DNA of 64,000 nt from Nocardia uniformis NBRC 13702 (GTDB lineage: Bacteria > Actinomycetota > Actinomycetes > Mycobacteriales > Mycobacteriaceae): the NCBI RefSeq assembly GCF_001613345.1, contig NZ_BDCE01000046.1, positions 124,001-188,000 on the forward strand. Direction: 5' to 3'. The notes beneath the pieces are model-generated. The model was not told the DNA's origin, searched no databases, and saw only the letters and a program-made list of their open reading frames with translations. Made by a program: the position numbers and the translations under genes. Below are positions 51,234-60,612 of this stretch, in pieces (the stretch's first letter is position 1; each line of letters opens with the position of its first letter).

Positions 51234-51629
51234 CTACTGCGAGGCAGGTGGTTGGGGTTCGCTCGCAGACGAGGGGGCGGCGGCCTTGCTTGGTGGGGTG
51301 GTTGCGGCAGCGCGTTTGCGTGCTTGCCGCACAGCTGGGACAGGCTTTTTCGCGGAGGTCTTGCGTGCCGCCGGGGGTTTGGTCAGGTCGCTGATCGCTC
51401 GGTAGCCCGCCTCGTTGAGTGCACGTTCGGTGAATCCGGCTTTCAACGCCGCCGCGCGGGTGGCACGGACGGCGGCCACGTTCGTCGCATCGAGGCCGGC
51501 GAACTCGTCGCGATCGGCAAGGAGTTTCCGGTAGGCGTCCGCGAGCGGTTTGACCGCCGCGAGTTTCGCGTCCGCTTCGGCGCGCACCAGATCCTCGAGC
51601 TGAGCGTATTCCGGTGTCGGTGTGGTCAC
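51234..51629 (-). CDS. Small helical protein with basic Ala/Lys/Pro tail
   Basis: 131 residues from GTG 51629. N-terminal helices (PEYAQLEDLVRAEADAKLAA, VKPLADAYRKLLADRDEFAG) and a C-terminal histone-H1-like tail (RKTSAKKPVPAVRQARKRAA). Likely nucleic-acid or nucleoid associated. Converges with the NYN gene. Confidence 0.55.
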   Translation of the reverse strand: MTTPTPEYAQLEDLVRAEADAKLAAVKPLADAYRKLLADRDEFAGLDATNVAAVRATRAAALKAGFTERALNEAGYRAISDLTKPPAARKTSAKKPVPAVRQARKRAAATTPPSKAAAPSSASEPQPPASQ

Positions 51630-51758
51630 CCAACCAATGTAAGACCGTACGGTCTCTAGCCTCGGCAGGAACACGATGTTGTGGCGGCGGGTCGCTGTCC
51701 AGGATGGCACCGCCGCATCCGCAGTCTGTCTCTGGTGGCGGCACAACCTCATTTGGCT

Positions 51759-52616
51759 CTACGTCGCCCTCTGGCGTGCTGCTCCGTACCACAGCGGATC
51801 GCCACATTTGGGGCACCGCTCATTGACTTTCAGCGAGTCCTCCTCGGCGAGACTCCCGGGAATGATCGCCACCAGCGATTCGCGGCAAATCGCTCCGTGC
51901 TGGCTGACCCGTCGTATCGGCGGGTGCTGCCGCGTCCATCCGACATAGTGCCGGATGGCGATGCCGTCGGCGTCGCTGTCACGTAGTTGGGTCGGCTCTT
52001 CGAAGCACGCGATGTAGATGTGCTCTGCATGCTCTCGGCATTCATTTGCGCATCGGGGGCGCGTGAGCGGTGGGTCGTCGCTGTAGTCGTGGCTGGGTAG
52101 TGCCTCCCTTGTCGGAAGCTGCGGCAGATCGGCGAGAGGCGCACCGTCCCAGATCCGATGCGGGTCGGCGCCGTGCGCGGACACATCTGCGATCAAGGCT
52201 GCCAGCCGTTCCGCGTTCGTACGGTAGTGCTCGAGACGTGCGGTCCGGTCGAGGTATTGCGCTGTCGCCGCGGTAACTCGCGGTTCCCATTCGGCGGTGT
52301 CGCGGGGACTGCACCGGCACCCCAGGGCCAACGGCGCGCCGTCTCCATAGGAACCCTCGTAGCCAGCCACTCGGTCCTTGCAGAACAGGCACAGCACACC
52401 GCGCGGTCTGCGCTCTGCCGCACGGGTCGTGGTATCGACCACCATCGCGTGACAGTTCAGGCACACCATGCACCGCCCACCGAGTAACCGCACCAATTCC
52501 TCGAGCTGCCCCCTGGTGAACTTATGTCTCGACGCACGCTTTGCCACTCCCGCAGGGGGCAGTTTCAGCAGGCACTCTCTGGGGCAGTTCCGATGCTGAT
52601 CAACGTCGTCGGTCAT
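51759..52616 (-). CDS. Zinc-finger / GIY-YIG-like nuclease-type protein
   Basis: 285 residues. N-terminal zinc finger (about 49-80) CMVCLNCHAMVV and RGVLCLFCKDRV recalls the endonuclease VII fold, but the catalytic DHxH is replaced by DTTT. The C-terminal part has HIYIACFEE, HYVGWTRQHPPIRRVSQHGA and CPKCGDPLWY. The pair IYI...YVG with R and H matches the GIY-YIG nuclease core. Could cut DNA at branched or specific sites. Both domain calls are from motifs only. Confidence 0.6.
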   Translation of the reverse strand: MTDDVDQHRNCPRECLLKLPPAGVAKRASRHKFTRGQLEELVRLLGGRCMVCLNCHAMVVDTTTRAAERRPRGVLCLFCKDRVAGYEGSYGDGAPLALGCRCSPRDTAEWEPRVTAATAQYLDRTARLEHYRTNAERLAALIADVSAHGADPHRIWDGAPLADLPQLPTREALPSHDYSDDPPLTRPRCANECREHAEHIYIACFEEPTQLRDSDADGIAIRHYVGWTRQHPPIRRVSQHGAICRESLVAIIPGSLAEEDSLKVNERCPKCGDPLWYGAARQRAT

Positions 52617-53111
52617 CTTGTCCTACCGTCGTTGCTGGATGCTGCGATAGTCCTCGGCCGGTCTGGGGTTGGAGAGACCGTAGCGCTGGCTGGCCGCGAA
52701 ACGCCACCAATGGAAGCATCCATTCGGAAACTCTCCCTCGGGAGCGTTCGGCCGCGCGGCAGCCCGTCGTGCCTGTTGGGGGCACCGTGGCCAGAGGCCC
52801 CGAAAGCTCAGCGACCCGAGGATTGCTGAGCCTATCCTTACTAATCCTGAGCAAGCTGGATGCTTAGATATCTAAGCGGTTGTGCGTTCGCTCACGCTGC
52901 CGCTCGGCGGCGGGCGCCGGACCCACCTGCGGCGTGGCGCTGCGCTGGGCATCTGAAGGGCTAACGGCATTTCAGGGCTGACGAAACCAACGAAGCCCGC
53001 TATTCGGCGAGCTCAAGGGCTTGTGTCGACACCGTGTGATTCCGTACTTTCATTCGAAACTGCCCGTCTTGGTGGCTGGGTTAGTCAACAGCTAATGAAG
53101 GTGGCGGTGCA
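52617..53111. promoter_or_regulatory. Region upstream of mobC/mobA: candidate oriT
   Basis: About 495 bases without a convincing gene. It contains a 16-base perfect palindrome GCTTAGATATCTAAGC (52862-52877) preceded by an A/T-rich stretch, just ahead of the relaxosome genes. Relaxases of this type nick close to such inverted repeats in the region next to mobC. No nick sequence can be assigned. Confidence 0.5.
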
Positions 53112-53615
53112 ATGACTTCGTCCAAGCCAGGCGGCGTGCCGAACTCCGGTGCGAATCGGGCAAAGGTTGAGGCGAGAGTCGGCGAACGTGGCACTGGCGA
53201 CGCGAAGGTGTTGCAGTTCCCCGTGGCGGCTCGCGCCCGCGCGCAGCGCCGAGAACGCCAAGCCAATACCACCGGCGGTCGGGCCAAGGCGCACTGCGTG
53301 AAGGTCACGCCCGAACAAGAACTCGAGCTCGTGGCGCGCGCGGCGCGCGCGAAGGTGTCGGTGTCGCGTCTCTTGGTAGAAGCCGCGCTGTCGGATGCCG
53401 GTAGTTCGGTGGGTGCGAGTCGCGACGTGGCGGATCGGCTGATGGGTATCGAACGGCTGTTGGCGAACGTCGCGAACAACGTCAACCAGATCGCGGTGGT
53501 CGCCAATTCCGGCGGCACCGTCGACCACGAGCGTCTGTCCGCGAACATGGCATTGCTGCGCCGGTTGCGCGATCGAGTCGATACCGCACTCGACGGTTGG
53601 AGCGCGGCGGCGTGA
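53112..53615 (+). CDS. mobC: MobC-like relaxosome protein
   Basis: 167 residues. HCVKVTPEQELELVARAARA and AKVSVSRLLVEAAL form a ribbon-helix-helix-type domain. LANVANNVNQIAVVANSG is the signature of mobilization proteins that assist the relaxase at oriT. A basic N-terminal 70 residues precedes it. The relaxase ATG overlaps its stop by one base. Confidence 0.85.
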   Translation: MTSSKPGGVPNSGANRAKVEARVGERGTGDAKVLQFPVAARARAQRRERQANTTGGRAKAHCVKVTPEQELELVARAARAKVSVSRLLVEAALSDAGSSVGASRDVADRLMGIERLLANVANNVNQIAVVANSGGTVDHERLSANMALLRRLRDRVDTALDGWSAAA

Positions 53616-55288
53616 TGCCGAACGTGACCCGAGGCGGTCACATGGGCGGCTTGCTGGCCTACCTGGTCGGGCCGGGTCGGGCCGACGAGCACCGCTTTCC
53701 GCACCTGGTCGCGGGAGACGAGACGGTCACCACCGACTATCCGGTCGGCGCTGAGTTGTCCCCGGTGCAAGCACTGTCGATCGCCCGGCGCCTGGATCGG
53801 GCACGCCGCCTGTTCGGTGTGGAGGTCGGCGTGCCGAACTACCTGCGCGACGAGGACGGGCGAGTCCGCCTCGATGACCGAGGCCGCAAGCTCAAGGACC
53901 CCGCCAGGCCGCTGACTCCCGGCCACGTCTGGCACTGTTCGCTGTCACTTCGCGCTGACGAAGGCCAACTGGGCGACGAAACCTGGGGCCGTATCGCCGA
54001 GGGGTTCATGACCAAGATGGGATTCACCGCCGACGGGTCCGGTCGCTCACCCGCACGATGGGTCGCGGTGCGACACGGACTGTCCACGGGCGGAAACGAT
54101 CACATCCACATCGTCGCCTCCGCTGTCCGCGACGACGGCACGAAAGTCGACCTGTGGCGGGACGAGAAGCGATCCCAGCGCGCCGCCGGAGAACTCGAGC
54201 AGGAGTTCGGACTACAGGTCCTCGAATCCCGGCACAGTGGCATCGGCACGCGCGGCCTGACCCGCGCCGAACTACCGACCACCCCGGAGCGCACCGCGCA
54301 GGAGCCGGCGCGGTGGCGGATCGAGCGTGTTGTGCGCGCCTGCGCGGTGGCCTCCCGCGAGGAGGGGGAGTTCGTTCGCCGGCTCCGGCAGGAAAACTTG
54401 ATTGTTCTGCCGCGCTACGCCCACGGCGACACCTCCGTGGTCATGGGCTACGCGGTCGCGGAACCGACGCGCAGCCGCGGGCGACTGGTGTACTACGGCG
54501 GTGGTCGACTCGCCTCCGATCTGACCCTTCCGGCATTGCGAAACGAATGGGACGCCAGCCCGGCCCTCGATGCCGAAGCTGTCGCGGAGTGGCGGGCCGC
54601 TCACCGCAATCGCCCTCCGGTCAATCCTGACGGAGTCGAGGCGGTGCCTGTGGATGCGGCTGAGGTCGGGCGCGCGGCTCAGGATCTGCAATGGTGGAAT
54701 CGCTACCTGGCGCAGATCCCGCTCGATGACCATGACCAGTGGGCACGCGCGGCGGCCCGCACTGCGGGCGTTATGGCCGCATGGTCGGTGCGGACGGAGA
54801 CGACCCCGGGCCCGCTGGCCACGGCCGCCCGTGCCTTGGCGAAGTCCGCGCAGCGGCCCGCCCACACCCGATGGCACAAACCGGCACGGACGCTGACGGC
54901 TGGCGGTGCGGCGCTGATCATGCTCCAAACACGTCAGCAGTCCTCGTCGGCCTCCTACCACTTGGTGCTCGCGCAACTCACCCGCGCGGCCCACGCTGTG
55001 CGAGACGCCCATACCGCGATGGGTGACCTGCACCGCGCGGCGGAACTCGATCGTGTGATGCGTTCAGAGCTGGTCGCGGTTCACGCCCGGTACACACCAG
55101 CTCCCGCCGACCACGACCGACAGCTGTCAGCCCAGATGCAACGCGTAATCGACGGCGCCATCGAATTCGGCCCTGTCGCCTCCGTCGAATCGAGCCACCC
55201 GCCGCCGACCACCCCGCACGACGACCGGCCGCACCACGATCAGGAGCACGGGCTCGATCAGTCCGAGGATTACGGACATCAGCGGTAG
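53615..55288 (+). CDS. mobA: Relaxase / mobilization nuclease (MobA-type)
   Basis: 557 residues. N-terminal region MPNVTRGGHMGGLLAYLVG and the metal-binding HGLSTGGNDHIHIVAS (motif III with H.N.H.H) identify a relaxase that nicks oriT and pilots the strand during conjugal transfer. A Tyr near the N-terminus (LAYLVGPG) is the candidate nucleophile. The helical C-terminal half lacks a helicase. The element has no visible transfer ATPase, so this relaxase would rely on a helper system. ATG 53615 gives a one-base overlap with mobC. Confidence 0.85.
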   Translation: MPNVTRGGHMGGLLAYLVGPGRADEHRFPHLVAGDETVTTDYPVGAELSPVQALSIARRLDRARRLFGVEVGVPNYLRDEDGRVRLDDRGRKLKDPARPLTPGHVWHCSLSLRADEGQLGDETWGRIAEGFMTKMGFTADGSGRSPARWVAVRHGLSTGGNDHIHIVASAVRDDGTKVDLWRDEKRSQRAAGELEQEFGLQVLESRHSGIGTRGLTRAELPTTPERTAQEPARWRIERVVRACAVASREEGEFVRRLRQENLIVLPRYAHGDTSVVMGYAVAEPTRSRGRLVYYGGGRLASDLTLPALRNEWDASPALDAEAVAEWRAAHRNRPPVNPDGVEAVPVDAAEVGRAAQDLQWWNRYLAQIPLDDHDQWARAAARTAGVMAAWSVRTETTPGPLATAARALAKSAQRPAHTRWHKPARTLTAGGAALIMLQTRQQSSSASYHLVLAQLTRAAHAVRDAHTAMGDLHRAAELDRVMRSELVAVHARYTPAPADHDRQLSAQMQRVIDGAIEFGPVASVESSHPPPTTPHDDRPHHDQEHGLDQSEDYGHQR

Positions 55289-55452
55289 TCATCCGTACGC
55301 CAGACACGAACCATCGACCGGGAAGGACGAACCGTGAACGAAGACCATCGCGTACGCCACCGGAACGACCACCGTCTGCGAATTCGACACCTACGAGAAC
55401 CGGTCGTGCAACTACCCGGCATCATGCTCTGGGGTGTCGATCGGCTGGACGT

Positions 55453-55719
55453 TTACTCGGCAGTGACCCATTCGAGCTCGTGGATTGCGCCGTTTTTGAG
55501 CAGGTAGCGGTCCATCTCGAGGTCGAAGGTCGTCTTTGGATCGTTCCGAGCTGCTCGGCACTCGCGTGCCTGCACGCGTCCGTCGTAGAGAGTCCGCACA
55601 TTGGTGTAGCCGCGGACCCCCATCGGTGTTTCGAACTCCTGGTACCACGAGCATCGCCGCCTTGGCGGTGACCGCTTTCGGTCAACGGCGTCCGCGCCGA
55701 AGGCGAGAAGCTGTATCAA
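55453..55719 (-). CDS. Short protein coupled to the restriction endonuclease gene
   Basis: 88 residues reading from TTG 55719, which overlaps the endonuclease TGA stop by two bases (TTGA). The last 60 residues (WYQEFETPMGVRGYTNVRTL, DGRVQARECRAARNDPKTTF) have convincing protein composition; the first 25 are Arg/Pro-rich. Coupling suggests a third component of the restriction-modification locus or a decayed gene tail. Confidence 0.45.
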   Translation of the reverse strand: MIQLLAFGADAVDRKRSPPRRRCSWYQEFETPMGVRGYTNVRTLYDGRVQARECRAARNDPKTTFDLEMDRYLLKNGAIHELEWVTAE

Positions 55720-56771
55720 TTGGTGATTCCGGCGGTTGGCAGGAACTCCGAAAGCCTGGTGTGGGCGATCAAGTCTTGCAGCGTGTTCGCGGTGAACACC
55801 TTGCCCCGGGTCGCGGTGATGAGCTGCCCGATGTCCTCACGGCGGACGCCGAATCCTCTGCCGTCGATGCATGCGACGACCTCGAACGATGGCTTACCCG
55901 CGCGCTCGCGGTCATCACGCATGGTCGCCAGGCGGAGGATTCGGGTCACCTTGTCCCGTGCTGTGCCATCGTCTCCGGTGATCTTCGCCTCAATGATGAC
56001 AGCAGGGGCTAGCTCGTCCGGGGTGAAGAAGTCTGGAGCTTGTTCGAAGCCGGGTACCCGCTCGGCGCGTTTGGTCTTGCGGAACGGAATCCGGGCTGCT
56101 GACAGCTGGTCTTCGATGGCATTCTCCATCACATCGCCCACCAGCTCGGACACTCCGTCGCGGTGACTCGAGAACGGTCGCCCTAAGTAGCGCTCGTAAA
56201 GGAGTACCGCATACGGGATGTGCTGCTCGGCGGCGTACCGAACTGAGTCCAGACCTTCTTTGGTGTCGATCTTGTCGAGGCGATGGATCATGCCTTCAGG
56301 AGCTTCGAGCGCGCCTTCGCCGAGCGCTTTGCACGCAGCGGCGAACAGCGCGGTGGTTCTGGCGATGGTGAGCTCGGAATTCCCGCCCCGGGTGTGGAAG
56401 TACTTCGGGTTCGTCCGCATGTTCTTGTCGAGACCGCGAGCCCAGTTGCTCACGAACTCCTGATCCGTCTCCTCCTTGGCAAGGTCCTGCCATTCTGGAG
56501 GTGTCACTCCGAGGATTGTGCGTAGGACGATCCCGGCCACCGCGTGGCGGCGTACCGCGACCCAGCATCGGTCCACAGTGAGGGTCTTGAACCCGTCCGT
56601 GCACTGCCTCAGTGCTTCGTAGCCTTCCTGGAAGTGGGGGTACTCGAGGAATGATGTCCCTCGGGGCAAGAGCATGAATTGCGAGGTGAGGTCGTCGAAA
56701 GTTGCTTGAACAAGTTCATCGAGATTGTGCTGGAGTTCGTTCGGGCTGAGCTGGTACGGGCGAACGGTCAT
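55716..56771 (-). CDS. PD-(D/E)XK-type restriction endonuclease
   Basis: 351 residues. The catalytic core is read as PDFFTPDELAPAVIIEAKIT (about 243-262): Asp, then E-A-K, the PD-(D/E)XK signature. Upstream are helical regions with GGNSELTIARTTALFAAACK. It is encoded directly after a DNA methyltransferase with a four-base overlap, the layout of a type II restriction-modification pair. Recognition sequence unknown. Confidence 0.8.
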   Translation of the reverse strand: MTVRPYQLSPNELQHNLDELVQATFDDLTSQFMLLPRGTSFLEYPHFQEGYEALRQCTDGFKTLTVDRCWVAVRRHAVAGIVLRTILGVTPPEWQDLAKEETDQEFVSNWARGLDKNMRTNPKYFHTRGGNSELTIARTTALFAAACKALGEGALEAPEGMIHRLDKIDTKEGLDSVRYAAEQHIPYAVLLYERYLGRPFSSHRDGVSELVGDVMENAIEDQLSAARIPFRKTKRAERVPGFEQAPDFFTPDELAPAVIIEAKITGDDGTARDKVTRILRLATMRDDRERAGKPSFEVVACIDGRGFGVRREDIGQLITATRGKVFTANTLQDLIAHTRLSEFLPTAGITN

Positions 56772-58909
56772 GCGGTGGTGCGCTCCAATTCGTCGCGGAT
56801 TGCGGCAACGGCTTTTGTTGCGGTCGTGAAGCGTTGTTCCAGGGGATCACCCGCGACCCAGGTGACCCGAAGGTGTCGAATTGTTGCGGCAGCCACATGT
56901 CCAGCGGTCAGACAGGCTATGTCGCCGCTTGTCGGCTCATACGGGACCGCTTGCATCGCAGCGACATCCGCGTTGACCAGAGTGCTGATGTCAGCCCCGG
57001 AAACTCCCGAGGCGTAGCTCGGGTTGCGGCACACGAAGACCGAGTCGAGGATGGACGACTTCGTCCCTGCGATGTGGAGCGACGCTGACATTTCTCCGGG
57101 CGCGACAAGGACCGTTGTGCAAGTCAGGCCGGCATCAAGAATCGCGACGATGAGCGGCACATACGCCTTGGGGTCGTTGTGGTGGTAGGTGAACACCAGC
57201 GGCGCGCCGGGCTTGAGCGCCGACGACATTCTGCAGAAGACTTCGCTGAGGCCTGACGTGAATTCCTGGAGGCCGCGAAGTAGCGTCGCGTTGCCGGTCA
57301 ACTCGTCATCAGTCCGGGTCGTCTCCTGGGAGAACTCCGCCCGTGCTGCCATGAACTTCCGCAGCCAGACGTAGCAGAAGTCCATCAGCTCGGCGTACTG
57401 CACGTTGTCGTAGTAGGGAGGGTCGGTGAATACGCCATCCAGCGATTCGGCGCGCAGCATCAGCTTCTGTGAGGGGCCGTTCGACAGCCATACTTCCTGC
57501 GGTCGGCCCTCAGGCTCGGACTCGACAAGCGGGGTCTCGATTGACTCCCCGGCAATGGGGTGAATGACCTTTCGCTTACCGTCGTAAACGATCTCGTACG
57601 GGTGCTTCGCGTACTGCTTGGCCTTGAGATACTTGGCGACGAAATGGACGAATGAGCCCGAGCCCACCTTGGGTATCCCGAGCAGGCTGTTCTCGCATGC
57701 GAGGAGTGCGACCGGAAAGCCGTGTACGGCGAAAATGTCCTGGCACTTGAGCGCATACGTGTCGTACCGGCACAAGAGGTTCTGATAACGGAGAAAATCG
57801 CTGAACACGGTCGCAAGGGCGTACCGCACCTCGTCGCTCGGAACCTCGGAGATCCGCTTCATGAGCGTTCCCAGCCCGAGAAGCTGGCGGTCGCTGAACA
57901 ACTCGTTCCACTTGTGGTATCCCCAGCGGTGCAGTCGTGAAGTCTCGTCGCCTGCGGGGATCGCATCTTCGGGGATAAGGAGTTGATCCCGGGTCGCGCG
58001 CAGTTGCTCGGCCGCCCGGTCGATCAGCGCAAGGTCGTCAGCATCGGGCGTCTTGAACTGCCGCCCTCGGATGTTCTCGTAGCAATGGGTGCAGTGGTAC
58101 TCGATGCCGAAAAGGCGATGGCGCGGAGGCTTCCCGAGATGCTCCGCGAACCTGAACTTGTTACCACAGTGTTGACAGGTCGTCACGCTCCGCACGGTCG
58201 GTCGCTGGGCGAGATCGTAGTCACATTGGGGGCAGTGAGGCGTCTTGCTTGCGGTGACTTCCTTCAGAGTGTTGCACCGAGGGCAGTGGTAGACCTCGCG
58301 TGGATGCCGCACGGACTCGGCCAGCCTCAGCCCCGGGTGCAGGTCCACCTGCTTGCCGCAGGACGGGCAGTCGCAGTGCTTGACCAGGTGGAAGTACTTC
58401 ACGTCTGCGAGTTCAGCGCATTCGGTACACCGTGTCCGGTAGTAGTCGCCCAGTTCGTTGCGAACGTCCTGGATAACTTGGGCGGCCTCACGTTCGAACG
58501 CCTCGAGATCGAGCGGTGCGACGGCTTGGCGCACCGTCCAGAACGACATCGGATTCACGTCACAGCCAACAACGCTCAGACCGAGCCGGGTGGCTTCGTA
58601 CACGGTGGTACCACCACCCATGAACGGATCTGCGACAATTCCGGCGAGATCGTGCGCTGAGGTGTACGAGCTTGCGAGTGGTCGGCCGTCGAACTCGGCA
58701 TGCATCAAAGACCTGAATACCGAGCCCGGACGGCGCGCAAACCATTTGTGGATCTGGATGATCGGCCGGTAGGACTGCTGGACCTGCTTCTCCCGTAGGG
58801 CTAGCCGTGCAACGAACGTCGCGTCATAGCGCGTCTCAAGCCCACCCGCAGTATCTGCATCGGGCTGCACGTCGAACAGTGTCGTTTGAGGCCCTGACTG
58901 TGAACTCAC
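56768..58909 (-). CDS. DNA methyltransferase with zinc ribbons (DUF1156/COG1743 type)
   Basis: 713 residues. SAM-binding motif VADPFMGGGTTVYEATRLGL (about 90-110), then five zinc-ribbon pairs of cysteines (for example CTECAEL, CPSCGK, CPRCNT, CPQCDY, CQHCGN and CTHCYEN, about 160-285), then the catalytic DPPYYDNVQYAELMDF (about 498). N4-cytosine or N6-adenine methylation is expected from DPPY. It protects the host from the adjacent endonuclease or forms part of a larger defence system. Overlaps the endonuclease start by four bases. Right border of the clearly mobile part. Confidence 0.85.
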   Translation of the reverse strand: MSSQSGPQTTLFDVQPDADTAGGLETRYDATFVARLALREKQVQQSYRPIIQIHKWFARRPGSVFRSLMHAEFDGRPLASSYTSAHDLAGIVADPFMGGGTTVYEATRLGLSVVGCDVNPMSFWTVRQAVAPLDLEAFEREAAQVIQDVRNELGDYYRTRCTECAELADVKYFHLVKHCDCPSCGKQVDLHPGLRLAESVRHPREVYHCPRCNTLKEVTASKTPHCPQCDYDLAQRPTVRSVTTCQHCGNKFRFAEHLGKPPRHRLFGIEYHCTHCYENIRGRQFKTPDADDLALIDRAAEQLRATRDQLLIPEDAIPAGDETSRLHRWGYHKWNELFSDRQLLGLGTLMKRISEVPSDEVRYALATVFSDFLRYQNLLCRYDTYALKCQDIFAVHGFPVALLACENSLLGIPKVGSGSFVHFVAKYLKAKQYAKHPYEIVYDGKRKVIHPIAGESIETPLVESEPEGRPQEVWLSNGPSQKLMLRAESLDGVFTDPPYYDNVQYAELMDFCYVWLRKFMAARAEFSQETTRTDDELTGNATLLRGLQEFTSGLSEVFCRMSSALKPGAPLVFTYHHNDPKAYVPLIVAILDAGLTCTTVLVAPGEMSASLHIAGTKSSILDSVFVCRNPSYASGVSGADISTLVNADVAAMQAVPYEPTSGDIACLTAGHVAAATIRHLRVTWVAGDPLEQRFTTATKAVAAIRDELERTTA

Positions 58910-59436
58910 ACGGAGACCATACGCGGAGCAGGGGACAATCTCGCGAAGGCAGGAGTCTTTCTGTCAGCGTAAGACCCCACATTGCCGCTTGCCGATGAGC
59001 AACCCGATCCCGTGTTTGTGGTCAAGTTGACGGCGGTGGCAGCACTCGCCGAGGGACATGATCTCGAATCTTTCCTGTTCGGCAGCGGCTTCCAGGTCCG
59101 ATTGCGCGATGCGGGCGACTGCGAGATCCAAACGCTCCAGCGACATTTCACCGACTCGACGTTCTCCGCTCTACCGGCGATCGTGCCGCGCCACAGGACA
59201 TCGGCTACGACGCACAAATGCAACGCCACTCATCCCGATGGCCGCGGCCGACGCCGGCGGCGCCACGCAGTGGTGGCTCGTTGCTGCCGCACGGTCGCCG
59301 AGCTGACGCCGAGTCGCGAGGAATTCTTTGAGCCGAGGTTCCGAGAGAATAACCGTCCGCGCTCGCCGACGAAGGGACGCATGTGGGAAGTAGGCTTGTG
59401 ATCGGCGCACGATCGTCACAGCGGGGAGACACCGTA
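58910..59436. other. Gene-free interval
   Basis: About 530 bases between the divergent methyltransferase and XRE genes. Only noise-like frames. I looked for the second tRNA-Lys fragment that should close the element and do not see it here. Promoters for both directions are expected. Confidence 0.5.
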
Positions 59437-60612
59437 ATGCCCAGACGTAGGCCGGAGTTGGCCGAGCAACGCAAGGCTGCCGGGTTCACACAGGCCAGCC
59501 TGGCCGCTGCGATGGGTGTCGACCGGGGAACGGTCCGGCGGTGGGAGGCGGGGGAGAACAATCCGCTTCCCCATGAGCGTCCGAGGTTGGCCGAGAGGCT
59601 GCGGGTGACACCGGATAGGCTGGCCGCTCTGCTGGGCTCGCCGTCCGATACTCCAGCGACGTTGTTGGACGAGTTGGATCGGACGCGGCGACGGATCGAT
59701 GACACGTTGTCGACAGGCACGGTGACGCGGTCGCGTGTGGCGTTGATCGACGAGCGGGTGGCCGAGCATATCGCGCTCTACACTCGCACGGCCCCGGCAG
59801 AGATGTTGGAGTCGATGGTGTCTGATCTGCTGGAGGTCGAGGGTCTGACGGCGGTGCGACAACCCACGCTGCTGCAGGGCAGGCTGTCGGAAGCCCTGGC
59901 CGTGCTGGCCTCTCTCACAGCGGATGCTTGCATGAAGCTCGGCGACGTTCGCCGCTCGGCCCACTGGCACGGAAGCGCCAGACTGGCCGCAGATGACACC
60001 GAGAACACCAGACTCCAGGCGATGGTCAGGGCGCAAGCGGCGATGCTCCCGTACTACTACGGCGCAGCGCAGGATGCGGTGAAGTTGGCACGGGAGGCTC
60101 AAGCAGTCCACGGCGAGGTATGCGATGCGACGGCCTTGGCGTGCGCCGCCGAAGCGCGGGCGCTGGCCCGCTACGATCCCACCGCAGCCGAGGAGGCGAG
60201 ACGGCGGGCGGAGGTGATGTTCGACCGGCTCGGCACCACCTCGGACGACGCGTTCCGATTCAACAGAAAGCGATACCTGTTGTATATGAGCGGCGTTCTG
60301 ACCAACATGGGCGACATCGCGAACGCCCAACCGGTCCAGGACGAGGCGCTGCGGCTCTACGGCGGCGACTCGGGCCTAGTGATCGATCCGGCCTTGATCC
60401 GCTTGGATCAGGCGGTCGGACTCGCCGTGGCCGGTGACGCCACCGTCGCCTGCGATCTGGCGTGGTCGGTGGCCGACGAATTGTGCGCCGAGCACCGCAC
60501 ACGGATCGTACTCACCCGAGCCGGTGACGTCCTGCGGGCGCTGCCCGCGCCGTCGCAATCACTTCCGCGCGCCGTCGAACTGCACGCCGCGATCACCACG
60601 CGACCGCAGTGA
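59437..60612 (+). CDS. XRE-family regulator with TPR-like domain
   Basis: 391 residues, GGGGAGA before ATG 59437. HTH at about 8-45 (RKAAGFTQASLAAAMGVDRG, VRRWEAGENNPLP). The remaining part is helical repeats (ACAAEARALARYDPTAAEEA and similar), like other peptide-sensing actinobacterial regulators, for example the one at 19 kb. First gene of a tightly coupled rightward operon. Confidence 0.8.
   Translation: MPRRRPELAEQRKAAGFTQASLAAAMGVDRGTVRRWEAGENNPLPHERPRLAERLRVTPDRLAALLGSPSDTPATLLDELDRTRRRIDDTLSTGTVTRSRVALIDERVAEHIALYTRTAPAEMLESMVSDLLEVEGLTAVRQPTLLQGRLSEALAVLASLTADACMKLGDVRRSAHWHGSARLAADDTENTRLQAMVRAQAAMLPYYYGAAQDAVKLAREAQAVHGEVCDATALACAAEARALARYDPTAAEEARRRAEVMFDRLGTTSDDAFRFNRKRYLLYMSGVLTNMGDIANAQPVQDEALRLYGGDSGLVIDPALIRLDQAVGLAVAGDATVACDLAWSVADELCAEHRTRIVLTRAGDVLRALPAPSQSLPRAVELHAAITTRPQ

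Noticed and set aside
55289..55452. Additional small gene after mobA
   Set aside because: A plus frame beginning near 55334 is short and unconvincing; no ribosome site and no domain.
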